Positions 44,944 through 54,528 of a stretch of DNA of 64,000 nt are shown here, in pieces. The notes under the pieces were generated by a model. It saw only the letters and a list, made by a program, of their open reading frames with translations, did no database searches and was not told the DNA's origin. The position numbers and the translations under genes are program-made. The DNA lies in NCBI GenBank assembly GCA_009363875.1, contig CM018690.1:31478800-31542799 (forward strand). Direction: 5' to 3'. This stretch comes from Mikania micrantha. Taxonomy: Eukaryota; Streptophyta; Magnoliopsida; Asterales; Asteraceae. Numbering within the stretch: the stretch's first letter is position 1; every line of letters begins with the position of its first letter.

Positions 44944-45934
44944 TAAAATCACTTTCATACAATAACTTTATACATACATACAATCATTTTCATAAAATAA
45001 CTTTATAACATGCATATCAGCCCAAAATGATAAAACATTTAAAACATGGCTATAAGAACTCACTTGATATCTTACGGTAGCAAGATTCCTTGTAAACTGG
45101 TACTAATGGTGTAATTCTGCATTAGTTTACACTTAATAAGTTATTTATGTTTTAACCTACTGATTAGATCTTTCTGAACGTTCAATGTCAAAGACATTGC
45201 CTTGAAAGTCATCAAATAGTTAATGTTGTTGATTATAATGCTAAAACAGTTCCTAAACAGATTAATGGCTTAGAAATGATCAATCCTTATCATTGATTAC
45301 CCAGATATCATGAAATATCACAATGTAGTCTTAGAATAGGTTTAATAACCATGTTTAACATACTAATCTGACAGTTATCATAAACATCAGATAATCGTTC
45401 CAATGAGTATGTTAATGATTGTGATTAGTTTGAAACACTTAGATTTAACCTTTGCATTTCAAAGATTAACCAAGCTAATCAGCTACATTGTCATAATCAA
45501 ATGGATTAAACCATTATACTTATATTTGTGATTTCATGCAAACCTGGCATTACAACGGATCAAAACAAGGATTTAACCGTTAGAACATCGTGTTCTTCAT
45601 TTCTAATCAATCCTAGCCATCATATAGGCAATAATCAACAATCCTAACTATGTCATTATGTTCAAAATCAGGATCTAATCAATCAAAATCAAACTAGAAT
45701 GTTAAAAACTAATCATTACCTAATCAGACGAATTTCTGCAGCTAAAACAACGATCAGGACTTGTAAACACGTTCCCTGGTGCGATCGGTGACTTCTGATG
45801 GCTTCAGAATAGTGATTTGATGAGAAAGTTTCGTCTGATGTTCGACTGGTGGTGTTCTTGTTCGAGATATGAAGATGAGATATAATTTTCATGAAATCGG
45901 ATGAAAAATATCAACTTATTCCACCGCCCCACCC

Positions 45935-46061
45935 GTCGCGTACCGCGACAAGGAGCCAAAAAGGGCTTCGCGTACCGCGAAGAAATCCGGAGAATCTCAG
46001 ATATTTTTGGTCCATCGCGTACCGCAAAGGATCCTCAACCTCTCCGTCGCGTACCGCGACG
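45935..46061. repeat. four CGCG-TAC-CGCG hairpins
   Basis: Four inverted repeats with a constant core and different outer pairs: GTCGCG-tac-CGCGAC (45935-45949), CTTCGCG-tac-CGCGAAG (45966-45982), a weaker TCGCG-tac-CGCAA (46015-46027) and CGTCGCG-tac-CGCGACG (46045-46061). They sit near the start of the LTR in element sense. Confidence 0.85.
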
Positions 46062-46250
46062 AGTCCAAAAGTTCCATACTTTCGAAATTTTCTTTGTTTT
46101 TCGATTCCGGGCATTCCCGAACTCCGTTTCGTACACGGTTTTCGCCCACGTTCATCATTTCTCGTGTACCATCAACCTGTAGTAATTTCAATTGTCAACT
46201 CAACGTGGATTTCATATACGATCAAATGTGCTAAATCTTTGGTTGTTACA

Positions 46251-46264
46251 AATCTACCCTCCTT
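46251..46264 (-). other. Gypsy polypurine tract
   Basis: On the minus strand AAGGAGGGTAGATT directly precedes the LTR start TGTAACAACC, the expected site of plus-strand priming. Confidence 0.8.
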
Positions 46265-46775
46265 ACAATAGGTTTCGTCCTCGAAACCTGTTACGTTTCA
46301 AATAAATGTGGGTAGAGTCGTTTCATTTCGTCTTCAGTCTCCCATGTAGTCTCAGATCCTTTTCGGTATTTCCATTGAACCTTAACTTGTCTAATCGCCT
46401 TGTTACGTAATCGTTTTTCCTTCGTGTCAACTATTGCAACTGGTTCTTTTATGTAGTTTAGCTTCTCTTCAACTTCAATGTCTTTTAACGGTACATATGC
46501 TACATCATCCGCCAGACAATTTCTCAAATGTGAAACGTGAAATGTCGGATGAATTCCACTTAATTCATCTGGAAGATCTAATCGGTAAGCTACCTTACCG
46601 ACCCGTGCCATTAATTTATCTTGTAATTATTTCTTTCACAAATAATTCAGACAGTTTCTCCGACGTATAAGTCTCACGTATAGGCAAGAAATGAGCACTT
46701 TTCGTCAACCGGTCTACAATTACCCAAATAGCATCATGACGTTTCACCGTAAGAGGTAATTTAGTAATAAAGTCC
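46265..46775 (-). pseudogene. Gypsy integrase remnant and chromodomain-like C terminus
   Basis: Next to the Copia insertion the integrase core restarts with MDFITKLPLTVKRHDAIWVI (first catalytic Asp region) and runs to about 46616. It then jumps within a few bases to the C-terminal domain (ARVGKVAYRLDL, HPTFHVSHLR), followed by a chromodomain-like VKVQWKYRKGSETTWE and a stop at 46291. The part with the second Asp and the Glu of the DDE triad, roughly 190-200 residues, is deleted, and the reading frame changes at the join. Catalysis is impossible. Confidence 0.85.
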
Positions 46776-46780
46776 ATGGT
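46776..46780. other. left target-site duplication of the Copia element (ATGGT)
   Basis: ATGGT here and at 58315-58319 bracket the Copia element exactly, showing insertion into the Gypsy integrase. Confidence 0.95.
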
Positions 46781-47341
46781 TGTAGGATCAGATGTTCTCA
46801 TTTGATCAATAGCAGCGGAATTCAACGATGAATTAGCTCAATGTTAGCAAGAACAAAGTTAATTCAATCAAACAGTAAAGCACAAGTTTGTTATAGAAAG
46901 AGAATTTCTGCAAAAGGAATAATTCTTTCAATCGCAATAACTTCGTTACCAAATTCAATGTGTCAACTGCCCTAATATAAAAGCAGTGACGTCTGATGAT
47001 GTCACAAGATGTTGACATCTAACAGACAAAATATAACTACTGAAAATAACTAAACTACTGAAAGAAGACTACAACATCTGATGAGTAAAATACTCATCAG
47101 ACTTTTTACAAGTATTGAAAGGAAACTACTGAAGACTAAACTAAACACCACAACAGCTGAAAGCTAACACTTCAGCTGTTGTGAACAACGTCTGAAGACT
47201 TGTTCTTCAGAGCTTGTAACTCTTCAGATCTTCTCTTCAACAGTTGTTTGTCTTCAGCCTTTGTGTCCTTTTTCAGTTGTTGTGAGCCTGTGGGACTTAG
47301 AGGATTTTCTGATCAGGCTCATTGGTTCTTTTGGTCCAACA
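46781..47341 (-). repeat. Copia 3' LTR (561 bp)
   Basis: TGTTGGACC...GATCCTACA in element sense. It differs from the other LTR at three positions, all C/T or A/G. It contains a perfect 11-bp stem TCTGATGAGTA with loop AAA at 47077-47101. Confidence 0.95.
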
Positions 47342-47352
47342 AACTCCCCCTG
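47342..47352 (-). other. Copia polypurine tract
   Basis: CAGGGGGAGTT on the minus strand abuts the LTR start TGTTGGACC. Confidence 0.9.
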
Positions 47353-47566
47353 AACCAATGCAGCCAAAACCTCTAATTATTAGTTGTCCCACTTATTGTT
47401 GATTTTCCAGGCAGAAAGATGTGTCTTTTTCCTTAGAGATCAGCTTCTAAGATGACCAATTAAGTGTAGGCCTGGATGACAGCAGCTTCAGAAAATCTAA
47501 CAGTTGAAGAATGAGAGAGAACTCCAATTGGGGAATGGACTAAGAGTTGTTGCTCTCTCATTGAAG

Positions 47567-50500
47567 CTACTGCCCATGCACAAGTTTGAAAGATTCTCTG
47601 ACATAGGCTTCCAGAAGAACTACTTGATCTTCAATGGTTAGTTGCTCTGGCTCACCTTCAAAAAAGAACTCAGGTCCATAGTATTCAGAGAGATACCTGC
47701 ATGTGGACCCATTGTGCAATTCAATCCTTGTGATTTCTCTGTATACGAATTCATCTGGATGTTTTCCTTCAAGGAACAGTTGTAGCTCATTCTTCTTTAC
47801 CCCTTCCATCCTTTTGTATACCAGCCCCTTCTTGATCATTTTGTATTCCAATAACTTAGAAGCTGGCATCTTAGCATTGTAGAACTTTTTAAAATCATCA
47901 ATGATTTCCCAAGGGTCCATCACAAACCCAGCCATAATGTCAGCACTTATCACCCTTTTGATTCTTCCTATGTATTCTTGTGGAATGTTTCTTGTGTGTA
48001 TCCTGTGTTGCACCCTTGGGTCAGGCCATACCCGGATTACATCTTTCCTGTACTGGAAGGTATGCCTTAGTGCAAACAGTCTTTGTGCTTCCTTTCTCAT
48101 GACTGTTAGTGAAGAAGTCTGAGGGTAGTCTTTATCTACCAATCTTAGAATCTTGTCATCATATACTCTCTGACTTTCTTCTTCTTCTATCTTTACCTTC
48201 ACAGCTTCCATCTGAGATTCAGGTGTCATCTTTGAATGTTGTCCAAACACCAAAGGCTTTTCAGGAATATAGTTGGCAGGCAATGTTACTACTTTCTTTT
48301 GAACAACCAATTCTGAACCAATTTTTGATGATTCAGGTTTATGAACTTTTGCTTTAATTACAGAGGAGATAGGAAGCCTGTCTTCCTCATCAGATTCCTC
48401 CTCTTCTTGAATCCTTAAGAATCTCCTCTTCTTAGGAGGAGCACCAACATTAACAACTTGAGCAGAGGTTACTTGTTCAATTTCTTTCTCAGCACTTTTC
48501 TCTACATTAACTTGCTCAACCTCCTCCTCAGCAACAGTAGCAACCTCAGCATGTTTATTCTTCTTTTGTCTCTTGTATGTAACTTGAATAGCTGGAGACC
48601 TTTCAACTGGAGACCTTTCAGATACATTATCTTCATCTTCTTTTCTTTGCCTTTTAGAAGCTGAAGCTGAAGCTGAAGCTGAAGCTGAAGCTGAAGCTGA
48701 AGCTGAAGCTGAATCTGTTCCTAACTCCCCCTTTTTGGCTGCAGGGGAAGAAGGAGTGTGAATAGAAGTAAGCTTGGCAGTCACAGCAGCATCTACCATT
48801 TGCTGTATTTGAGATTGTGAGGGTAGCCTCTCATCAAGGGCTTGAGTTATGATGGTCTTTAGTAAGGGAGTGATGAGAGGGATAATTGTGAGAAGGACAG
48901 CAGCTAATGCCTCTGGGGGGCTAGAACCCAAAGGATTAGTGCCTGAAGCAGAGGCTGGTGGCTTGTTAAATTGTGGAATAGAGGTGGAAGTGTTTGTGTG
49001 ACCTTCAAGATTAGAAGGTGCCATCTGTGGGGTAATAAGGGAAGATGGTCTTTTGTCCTTGGACATCTTGGTGAGTAGCTCATTGAGCCTACAGACCTCA
49101 GCCTCAAGGAGTTTGTTCTGTTGCAGAACATCAGAAAGGGTCCTTTGGTCATCAGTAGCCTTGGCTAAATCATCTGACCTCCTGATAGTATCAGGATCTA
49201 CCTGAGTTGAGTGTGGCTCAACATGCTCAGGTGCCCCTTTTTCTTGGAACTGGGGACTTCCAACCTCAGGGGTAATCCCTTCATCAGTTGTTGCCTCTGA
49301 CAGGGTCTTAGCTATGTTACTACTATCAAGCACTCCAAATGATGGAAGTGAAGAAGTAGCAGCCCTGTCAGATATCAGAATCTCTCTTTCCACACTAGGA
49401 GATCTGATTTGGTAGTCAAAGTCCTGTGGGTTATCAGAGACACTTTGATCCTCCCCCTCAATGTGGGAGCTAATCCCAGTAGTGATAGGTGTCTGGGTGG
49501 GGATAGGAGTGTTCAACTGATCCAGGATTTGTTCAATGACAAAAGTTGGGCTTTGTTGGGTGGTTTCCATAGGATTTGGCTGTGAAGCAGAATGCACCCG
49601 GGGAGAGTGGTGCTGTTCAATAGAAACCTTTTCAACTGAAAGAGGTTCTAGAAATGTGTCTGCCCCTTCAATGGTTGCACCAGGTTCCTGTTGAGAGGAA
49701 TCCTGGGCGGTTTGAGCTGGTGGAGTCTGATGGACCACTGGTTGACTACTCCCAGTGGCCATATCATGCCTTGGTGAGGCATGGGCAGACTCAGGGGACT
49801 CATTTCCCTGAGCAGCCTTTTGGGCTTTTTGGATTTTGGTTTGGTGGGGACTTTGGATTTGGATGTAGAAGTGGAGACTGTGGGTTCCCTCTGCTTGGGT
49901 TTTAGCTTTCGGGCAGCCTCTTTGAGAGTGGTGTTGGTGTTGTGTCGGGAATATACCTCCAGTAGAACAGCTGGAGCAGAGATCCCCTGACCAACAAGGC
50001 CATTGTGCTGTAACTGTTTTTCTATGATGGCCATGATAAATCGTGGATAAAGTAGCCATCTAGAAGAAACAGGCTTACCAGCATGTTCAGTTAATTCTGA
50101 AAACAATATTTGTGAAAAGTTTAGTTTTTGAGATTCCAGAATTGAATACAATACCTGTTGCCACCTGGAGGACATTTGGTCCCATGAGGAAGATTTCGGA
50201 GCCAAGCAAATGTTGATCATATGAAATATCAGACGCTCCGGATCATTGAAATTCTTCTTGTACAGAGTTGAATCACTTAGGTCACCTTGGTATTCATGAC
50301 TTGTGAAACAGAGATCAAGTTGGTTCTTTGGGAATTGGGTGAGTAAGTTCGCATCATCAAGTTGGAGAACCTCCCTTAGTTCAGCTGGACTGATGTGCAC
50401 ATTATGACCATTTACTGTTGAACGAAGAGATATCACACCAGTGCCGATGTTGATGAGCTCGACATTCATCCAAAATTGATGAATGGATTCAACATGAAGT

Positions 50501-50637
50501 GTGGGATTTATGAGAAAGGCGGTTTGGAATTGGGATGCATTCATTAAGTTAACTGCTTCATCAAACTTGGACCAGAAAGGAGATTTGGTGAGGTAGGCGA
50601 CAGAGTTATGACGAGGTTTAAGGTTCATGGTCGCCAT
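47567..50637 (-). pseudogene. env-like third ORF of the Sirevirus, one frameshift
   Basis: The frame starts at ATG 50635-50637 (MATMNLKPRHNSVAYLT..), with a region of the type NPTLHVESIHQFW. A second frame carries the rest to 47567. The two overlap at 49648-50059; judged by composition the change falls near 49790-49850 and amounts to a net one-base loss. The combined product would be about 1000 residues, with a Ser/Pro-rich middle, a possible coiled coil (LEAEVCRLNELLTKM), a hydrophobic stretch LAAVLLTIIPLITPLL near 48840-48906 that could be a membrane helix, an (SA)n tract from a GCTGAA hexamer repeat (48658-48712), and a basic C-terminal domain. Env-like ORFs at this place are known in Sireviruses; their function is unproven. 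No signal peptide is seen. Confidence 0.7.
48658..48712. repeat. in-frame hexanucleotide microsatellite (GCTGAA)n
   Basis: About nine copies of the 6-mer inside the third ORF encode alternating Ser-Ala on the minus strand. The unit keeps the frame, so length changes would be tolerated. Confidence 0.95.
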
Positions 50638-50639
50638 GG

Positions 50640-51174
50640 AAGCAGAGACTTGAGAGGGAAGATAGGTTTTTGAAAAAGGTTTAAAGTTCTGAGAAAATGA
50701 TAATGAAACAACTGAAGAAGGTTTGAGTTAAATAGAGAAAACAACAGAGGTTGAAACATCTGAAGAGTAAAGGTACTCATCAGATGTTGTCGACAGATTT
50801 TGTTAATCAGTTGTTTTCAGCAGTTGCTCATCAGATGTTGTGAAAAATGTGTTCATCAGAACTTGTGAACAGAATTTGTTCATCAGGCGTTTGTGATAGA
50901 TTTGTTCATCAGAACTTGTGAACAGAAGATGTTCATCAGCATTTGTGAGAAATATTTGACCTTCAGTACTTAGTGAATCAACACCCATCAGTACTTGTAA
51001 CTTAGAGTATTGATAAAGGTCATATCTGTCCTTGAATCAGTACTTCTGATATTTATCAGTATTTACTGAAAATATCAAAAAGTTCAAGGTGAATAAAGAA
51101 AATTTTATTGTTAACAGAAAATGTAATATTTTTGGATTTTTGAAAATTGAAAGTTTATTTGTGGAAAAACCAAT
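50640..51174 (-). other. pol to third-ORF spacer with TTCATCAG repeats
   Basis: About 535 bp without coding. Variants of TTCATCAGAACTTGTGAACAG occur five to seven times at 20-40 bp spacing. An imperfect palindrome, CATCTGAAGAGTA-aagg-TACTCATCAGATG, lies at 50757-50785 and is a near match to the LTR palindrome at 47077. This is the leader of the third ORF and a plausible control region. Confidence 0.7.
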
Positions 51175-54100
51175 CTATTCAAGTTGCAGCATACCAAGCC
51201 TTAGAACTAAATTTTGAAAAGTGGAGGTGTCTAAAGGCTTAGTAAAGATGTCTGCAAGCTCATCAGCACTAGGAACAAACTTTGGATCAATCAGACCCTT
51301 TTCAAAACAATCTCTTATAAAATGATGTCTGATCTCAATATGTTTGGTCCTAGAATGCTGAACTGGATTCTTGACAATACAAAGAGCTGAGGCACTATCC
51401 ATTAACAATGGTGTCTTAGACTCTTTGATGCCATAATCCAAGAGTTGAGTCTGAAGCCAGAGAATTTGTGAAGTACAACTTGCAGCAGCAATGTACTCGG
51501 CTTCAGCAGTGGAAGTGGCCACAGATGTTTGTTTCTTACTTTGCCAAGAAACCAAACAGTTTCCTAGAAACTGACAACCACCAGAGGTTGATTTTCTGGT
51601 AAGTTTGCAACCTGCATAGTCACTATCAGAGAAAGCAACCAGCTTGCAGGAATGCCCATTGGAGTACCAAATTCCCAAAGATTGAGTGCCCTGCAAGTAT
51701 CTGAAAATTCTTTTCACATCAATTAAATGAGATTCTTTAGGTGTAGCCTGAAATCTAGCACAAACACATGTAGCAAACATAATGTCTGGCCTAGATGCTG
51801 TGAGATACATCAAGGACCCAATCATACATCTATATAGAGTTTCATCAACTGATTTACCTTTCAAATCTGCATCAAGTTGTGTGGTGCTGCTCATGGGGTT
51901 AGAACATGGTTTACAGTTTTGCAAATCAAATTTCTTTAACAAATCTTTTGTGTATTTGGCTTGATGAATGAAAATGCCATCAGTACTTTGTTTGATTTGA
52001 AGACCCAAGAAAAACTGTAATTCCCCCATGGCACTCATTTCAAAATGTTTGGTCATTAACTCAGTGAAATCAGCACACAACTTTGGATCAGATGAAGCAA
52101 ATATAATGTCATCAACATAAATTTGAACAAGTAGCTTATGTTGTCCTACATTCTTTATGAACAAAGTTTTATCAATGGAGCCTCTAGTGAAATTATTTTT
52201 AAGAAGAAAAGTGGATAGAGTGTCATACCAGGCTCTAGGTGCTTGTTTCAACCCATAAAGAGCTTTATCAAGCTTGTACACCCAATCAGGATGTTTATTG
52301 TCCTCAAAACCTGGTGGTTGACACACATACACTTCCTCTTTTATTTTACCATATAAGAAAGCACTTTTGACATCCATTTGAAAAACTTTTAATTTGTGTA
52401 AGGCAGCATATGCTAAAAACAATCTAATTGCTTCCAGTCTAGCTACAGGGGCAAAAGTCTCATCATAATCAATACCTTCTTCCTGAGAGAACCCCTGTAC
52501 AACCAGTCTGGCCTTGTTCTTAACTATTTGACCATTTTCATCAGTTTTATTCCTAAACACCCATTTAGTGCCTATTGCACACTTACCTTGGGGTAAAGGA
52601 ACCAGCTCCCAGACTTGTTGTTTCTTGAACTGCAACAACTCCAACTGCATAGCTTCCACCCAGCCATTGTCTTTGAGTGCAGTGTGATAGTTCTTTGGCT
52701 CTTGTTGACTGACAAATAAGGCATAGAGACAAAAGTTTGATAATTGACTTCTTGTGGAAACACCTGCAGAAATATCACCAAGAATTTGAGATAATGGATG
52801 ATCTTTCAGTTCTTGATATGGAATAAGATCAGTGCAAGTGTTTGCTGGGGGTTCAGCTGCTGCAGATGTTGATGAAGAACCAGGGAACAATTCAGCTGGA
52901 ATTTCAAATGATGTGGAAGAATCCAGAATTTCATCAGCATTTGTATTTGGAGGAGCAACTGGAGCAGGAGGAGCATCAGATTTAGCATACAATGGTAGAT
53001 TATCACTAAATCTGAACAGATGAGTACTTTCATCTTCATCATCCGGACTTCCGTGTGTGGTTTCTGTAGAAGCTTTTGGTGGATCTGCTTTAAGTACCTC
53101 ATGTGCTTCACCAATAGGCTCAACTGGAAATTCATGTTGCAAGATGTTAAGATCAAACATCTCAGCAGGATTTTGAGGAATGGAGTCTTTTGGACACTCA
53201 TTGAATTTAACATGAAGAGTTTCTTCAACAATCTTTGTTCGACAATTGAACACTCTATAAGCCTTGCAAGTTGAAGAGTAGCCAACAAAATATCCTGCAT
53301 CAACTTTTGAATCAAACTTTGTGAGTTGATCTTTGGTGTTAAGGATATAACATGGACACCCAAAAGCTCTGAAGAAAGAAATTAAAGGGGTTAGAGAGTG
53401 AAGTATTTCATATGGAGTTTTCAACCATCTTTGATTTACTAGAACCCGGTTTTGCACATAGCAAGCTGTGTTGATGGCTTCTGCCCAGAAGGTCAAAGGC
53501 AGGCCAGAATCAGCCAGCATTGTTCTGGCAGCTTCAATCAAGGTTCTATTTTTCCTTTCTACAACTCCATTTTGTTCAGGAGTTCTGGGAATACTGTACT
53601 GCCTCTGAATTCCCTTTGACAAATAAAATTCATCCAAAATGTGATATCTAAATTCTGTGCCATTATCACTCCTTACACACTTGACAGGTATAGAATATTG
53701 CTTTTCAACATACAACACAAAGTTCATAATAGCCTTGGCAACCTCACCTTTTGAGTGCAAGAAGAAAGTCCAGACAAACCTTGAGTAGTCATCTACAATA
53801 ACTAGACAATACTTCTTCTTTGCCATAGACATTATCTGAACTGGCCCAAACAAATCAATGTGCAACGTGTTCAAACAACCAGTGGATTTGGAATCTCCAA
53901 TTGGAGGAAAAGAGACTTTGTGTTGCTTTCCTTTCATGCATAAAGTGCAATTCTCATCACAACTAAAATCCTTTAAGGGAAGACCTCTAACCAATCCATG
54001 TTTCACCAATTGATTCATGTTTTTGATGTTCACATGACCTAATCTTCTATGCCACAGATTGGACTCCTTGAAAGAAGCCTTAGAGAATAAACAAGGATGA

Positions 54101-54525
54101 CCTTTAACAGAGATTTTCTTTGATAAATCAAAGGCATATACCTTTCCTACTCTGCTAGCCTTAAGGAGTGTATACTCATCTAAAACTTTTCCAATCAGAG
54201 GCAACACATCAGAAGATAAAATCCTACAATCTTGCTTGGTGAAAAGAGAAATATGACCCTTATCACACATTTGACTAACACTCAGAAGATTATACTTAAG
54301 ATTCTCAACATGATTTACATCATCAAACCTAATCTCACCATTTGTTACCATACCTTTCCCTATAATGTAACCCTTAGCATCATTTCCAAAGGATACAAAT
54401 CCCTTCCTTCCTGTAAAATAGTCATTAAGAAGAGATTTGCTCCCAGTCATATGCATGGATCCTCCACTGTCAACATACCAGATGCTATTTTGGCATGCTG
54501 AAGGACCCTGCATACACCAACACAC
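51175..54525 (-). CDS. Copia pol: protease, integrase, reverse transcriptase, RNase H
   Basis: An intact 1116-codon frame in frame with gag and entered after a single UGA. Domain order is protease with DSGGS (residues 19-23), integrase zinc motif H159/H164/C193/C196 (LWHRRLGH..CTLC), integrase core with the full DDE triad D224, D287 and E323 (LHIDLFGP, VRSDNGTEF, GVVERKNRT), RT with KARLVVQGFSQ, FQMDVKSAFLYG and YVDD at about 803-806, then RNase H (FSDSDYAG, TAEAEYIAA) and a LADIFTKPL end. This is the classic Copia order with integrase before RT. It has no ATG of its own at the start; the first codon after the stop is GTG. All key residues are present, so the enzymes look functional. Confidence 0.9.
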   Translation of the reverse strand: MCWCMQGPSACQNSIWYVDSGGSMHMTGSKSLLNDYFTGRKGFVSFGNDAKGYIIGKGMVTNGEIRFDDVNHVENLKYNLLSVSQMCDKGHISLFTKQDCRILSSDVLPLIGKVLDEYTLLKASRVGKVYAFDLSKKISVKGHPCLFSKASFKESNLWHRRLGHVNIKNMNQLVKHGLVRGLPLKDFSCDENCTLCMKGKQHKVSFPPIGDSKSTGCLNTLHIDLFGPVQIMSMAKKKYCLVIVDDYSRFVWTFFLHSKGEVAKAIMNFVLYVEKQYSIPVKCVRSDNGTEFRYHILDEFYLSKGIQRQYSIPRTPEQNGVVERKNRTLIEAARTMLADSGLPLTFWAEAINTACYVQNRVLVNQRWLKTPYEILHSLTPLISFFRAFGCPCYILNTKDQLTKFDSKVDAGYFVGYSSTCKAYRVFNCRTKIVEETLHVKFNECPKDSIPQNPAEMFDLNILQHEFPVEPIGEAHEVLKADPPKASTETTHGSPDDEDESTHLFRFSDNLPLYAKSDAPPAPVAPPNTNADEILDSSTSFEIPAELFPGSSSTSAAAEPPANTCTDLIPYQELKDHPLSQILGDISAGVSTRSQLSNFCLYALFVSQQEPKNYHTALKDNGWVEAMQLELLQFKKQQVWELVPLPQGKCAIGTKWVFRNKTDENGQIVKNKARLVVQGFSQEEGIDYDETFAPVARLEAIRLFLAYAALHKLKVFQMDVKSAFLYGKIKEEVYVCQPPGFEDNKHPDWVYKLDKALYGLKQAPRAWYDTLSTFLLKNNFTRGSIDKTLFIKNVGQHKLLVQIYVDDIIFASSDPKLCADFTELMTKHFEMSAMGELQFFLGLQIKQSTDGIFIHQAKYTKDLLKKFDLQNCKPCSNPMSSTTQLDADLKGKSVDETLYRCMIGSLMYLTASRPDIMFATCVCARFQATPKESHLIDVKRIFRYLQGTQSLGIWYSNGHSCKLVAFSDSDYAGCKLTRKSTSGGCQFLGNCLVSWQSKKQTSVATSTAEAEYIAAASCTSQILWLQTQLLDYGIKESKTPLLMDSASALCIVKNPVQHSRTKHIEIRHHFIRDCFEKGLIDPKFVPSADELADIFTKPLDTSTFQNLVLRLGMLQLE

Positions 54526-54528
54526 TCA
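54526..54528 (-). promoter_or_regulatory. single in-frame UGA between gag and pol (candidate readthrough site)
   Basis: The stop is read AAC UGA GUG on the minus strand. The pol frame continues at once in the same frame with protease 18 codons on. Soybean SIRE1 uses a suppressible stop at this junction, but there it is UAG in a known context. Here the codon and context differ, so suppression is plausible and not shown. Confidence 0.5.

Larger units (their letters stand above)
43917..46250 (-). repeat. Gypsy 3' LTR (2334 bp)
   Basis: In element sense it starts TGTAACAACCAAAG and ends GGGGCCTCTCA, so TG...CA holds. The polypurine tract lies directly before it. The region 45120-46200 is shared with the solo LTR at 25835-27921. 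It contains two hairpin series, at 44325-44943 and 45935-46061. Frames of 93-126 codons at 45.9-46.2 kb and 109 codons at 44.5 kb are repeat artefacts. Confidence 0.9.

Noticed and set aside
45891..46271. Frames of 93-126 codons with CGCG-rich content
   Set aside because: They fall in the LTR hairpin region and are open in three frames. The solo LTR at 27.6 kb shows a similar artefact.
48904..49152. Extra ORFs antisense or frame-shifted within the Copia third ORF and pol
   Set aside because: They are shadow frames of a long real coding region with no independent start context.
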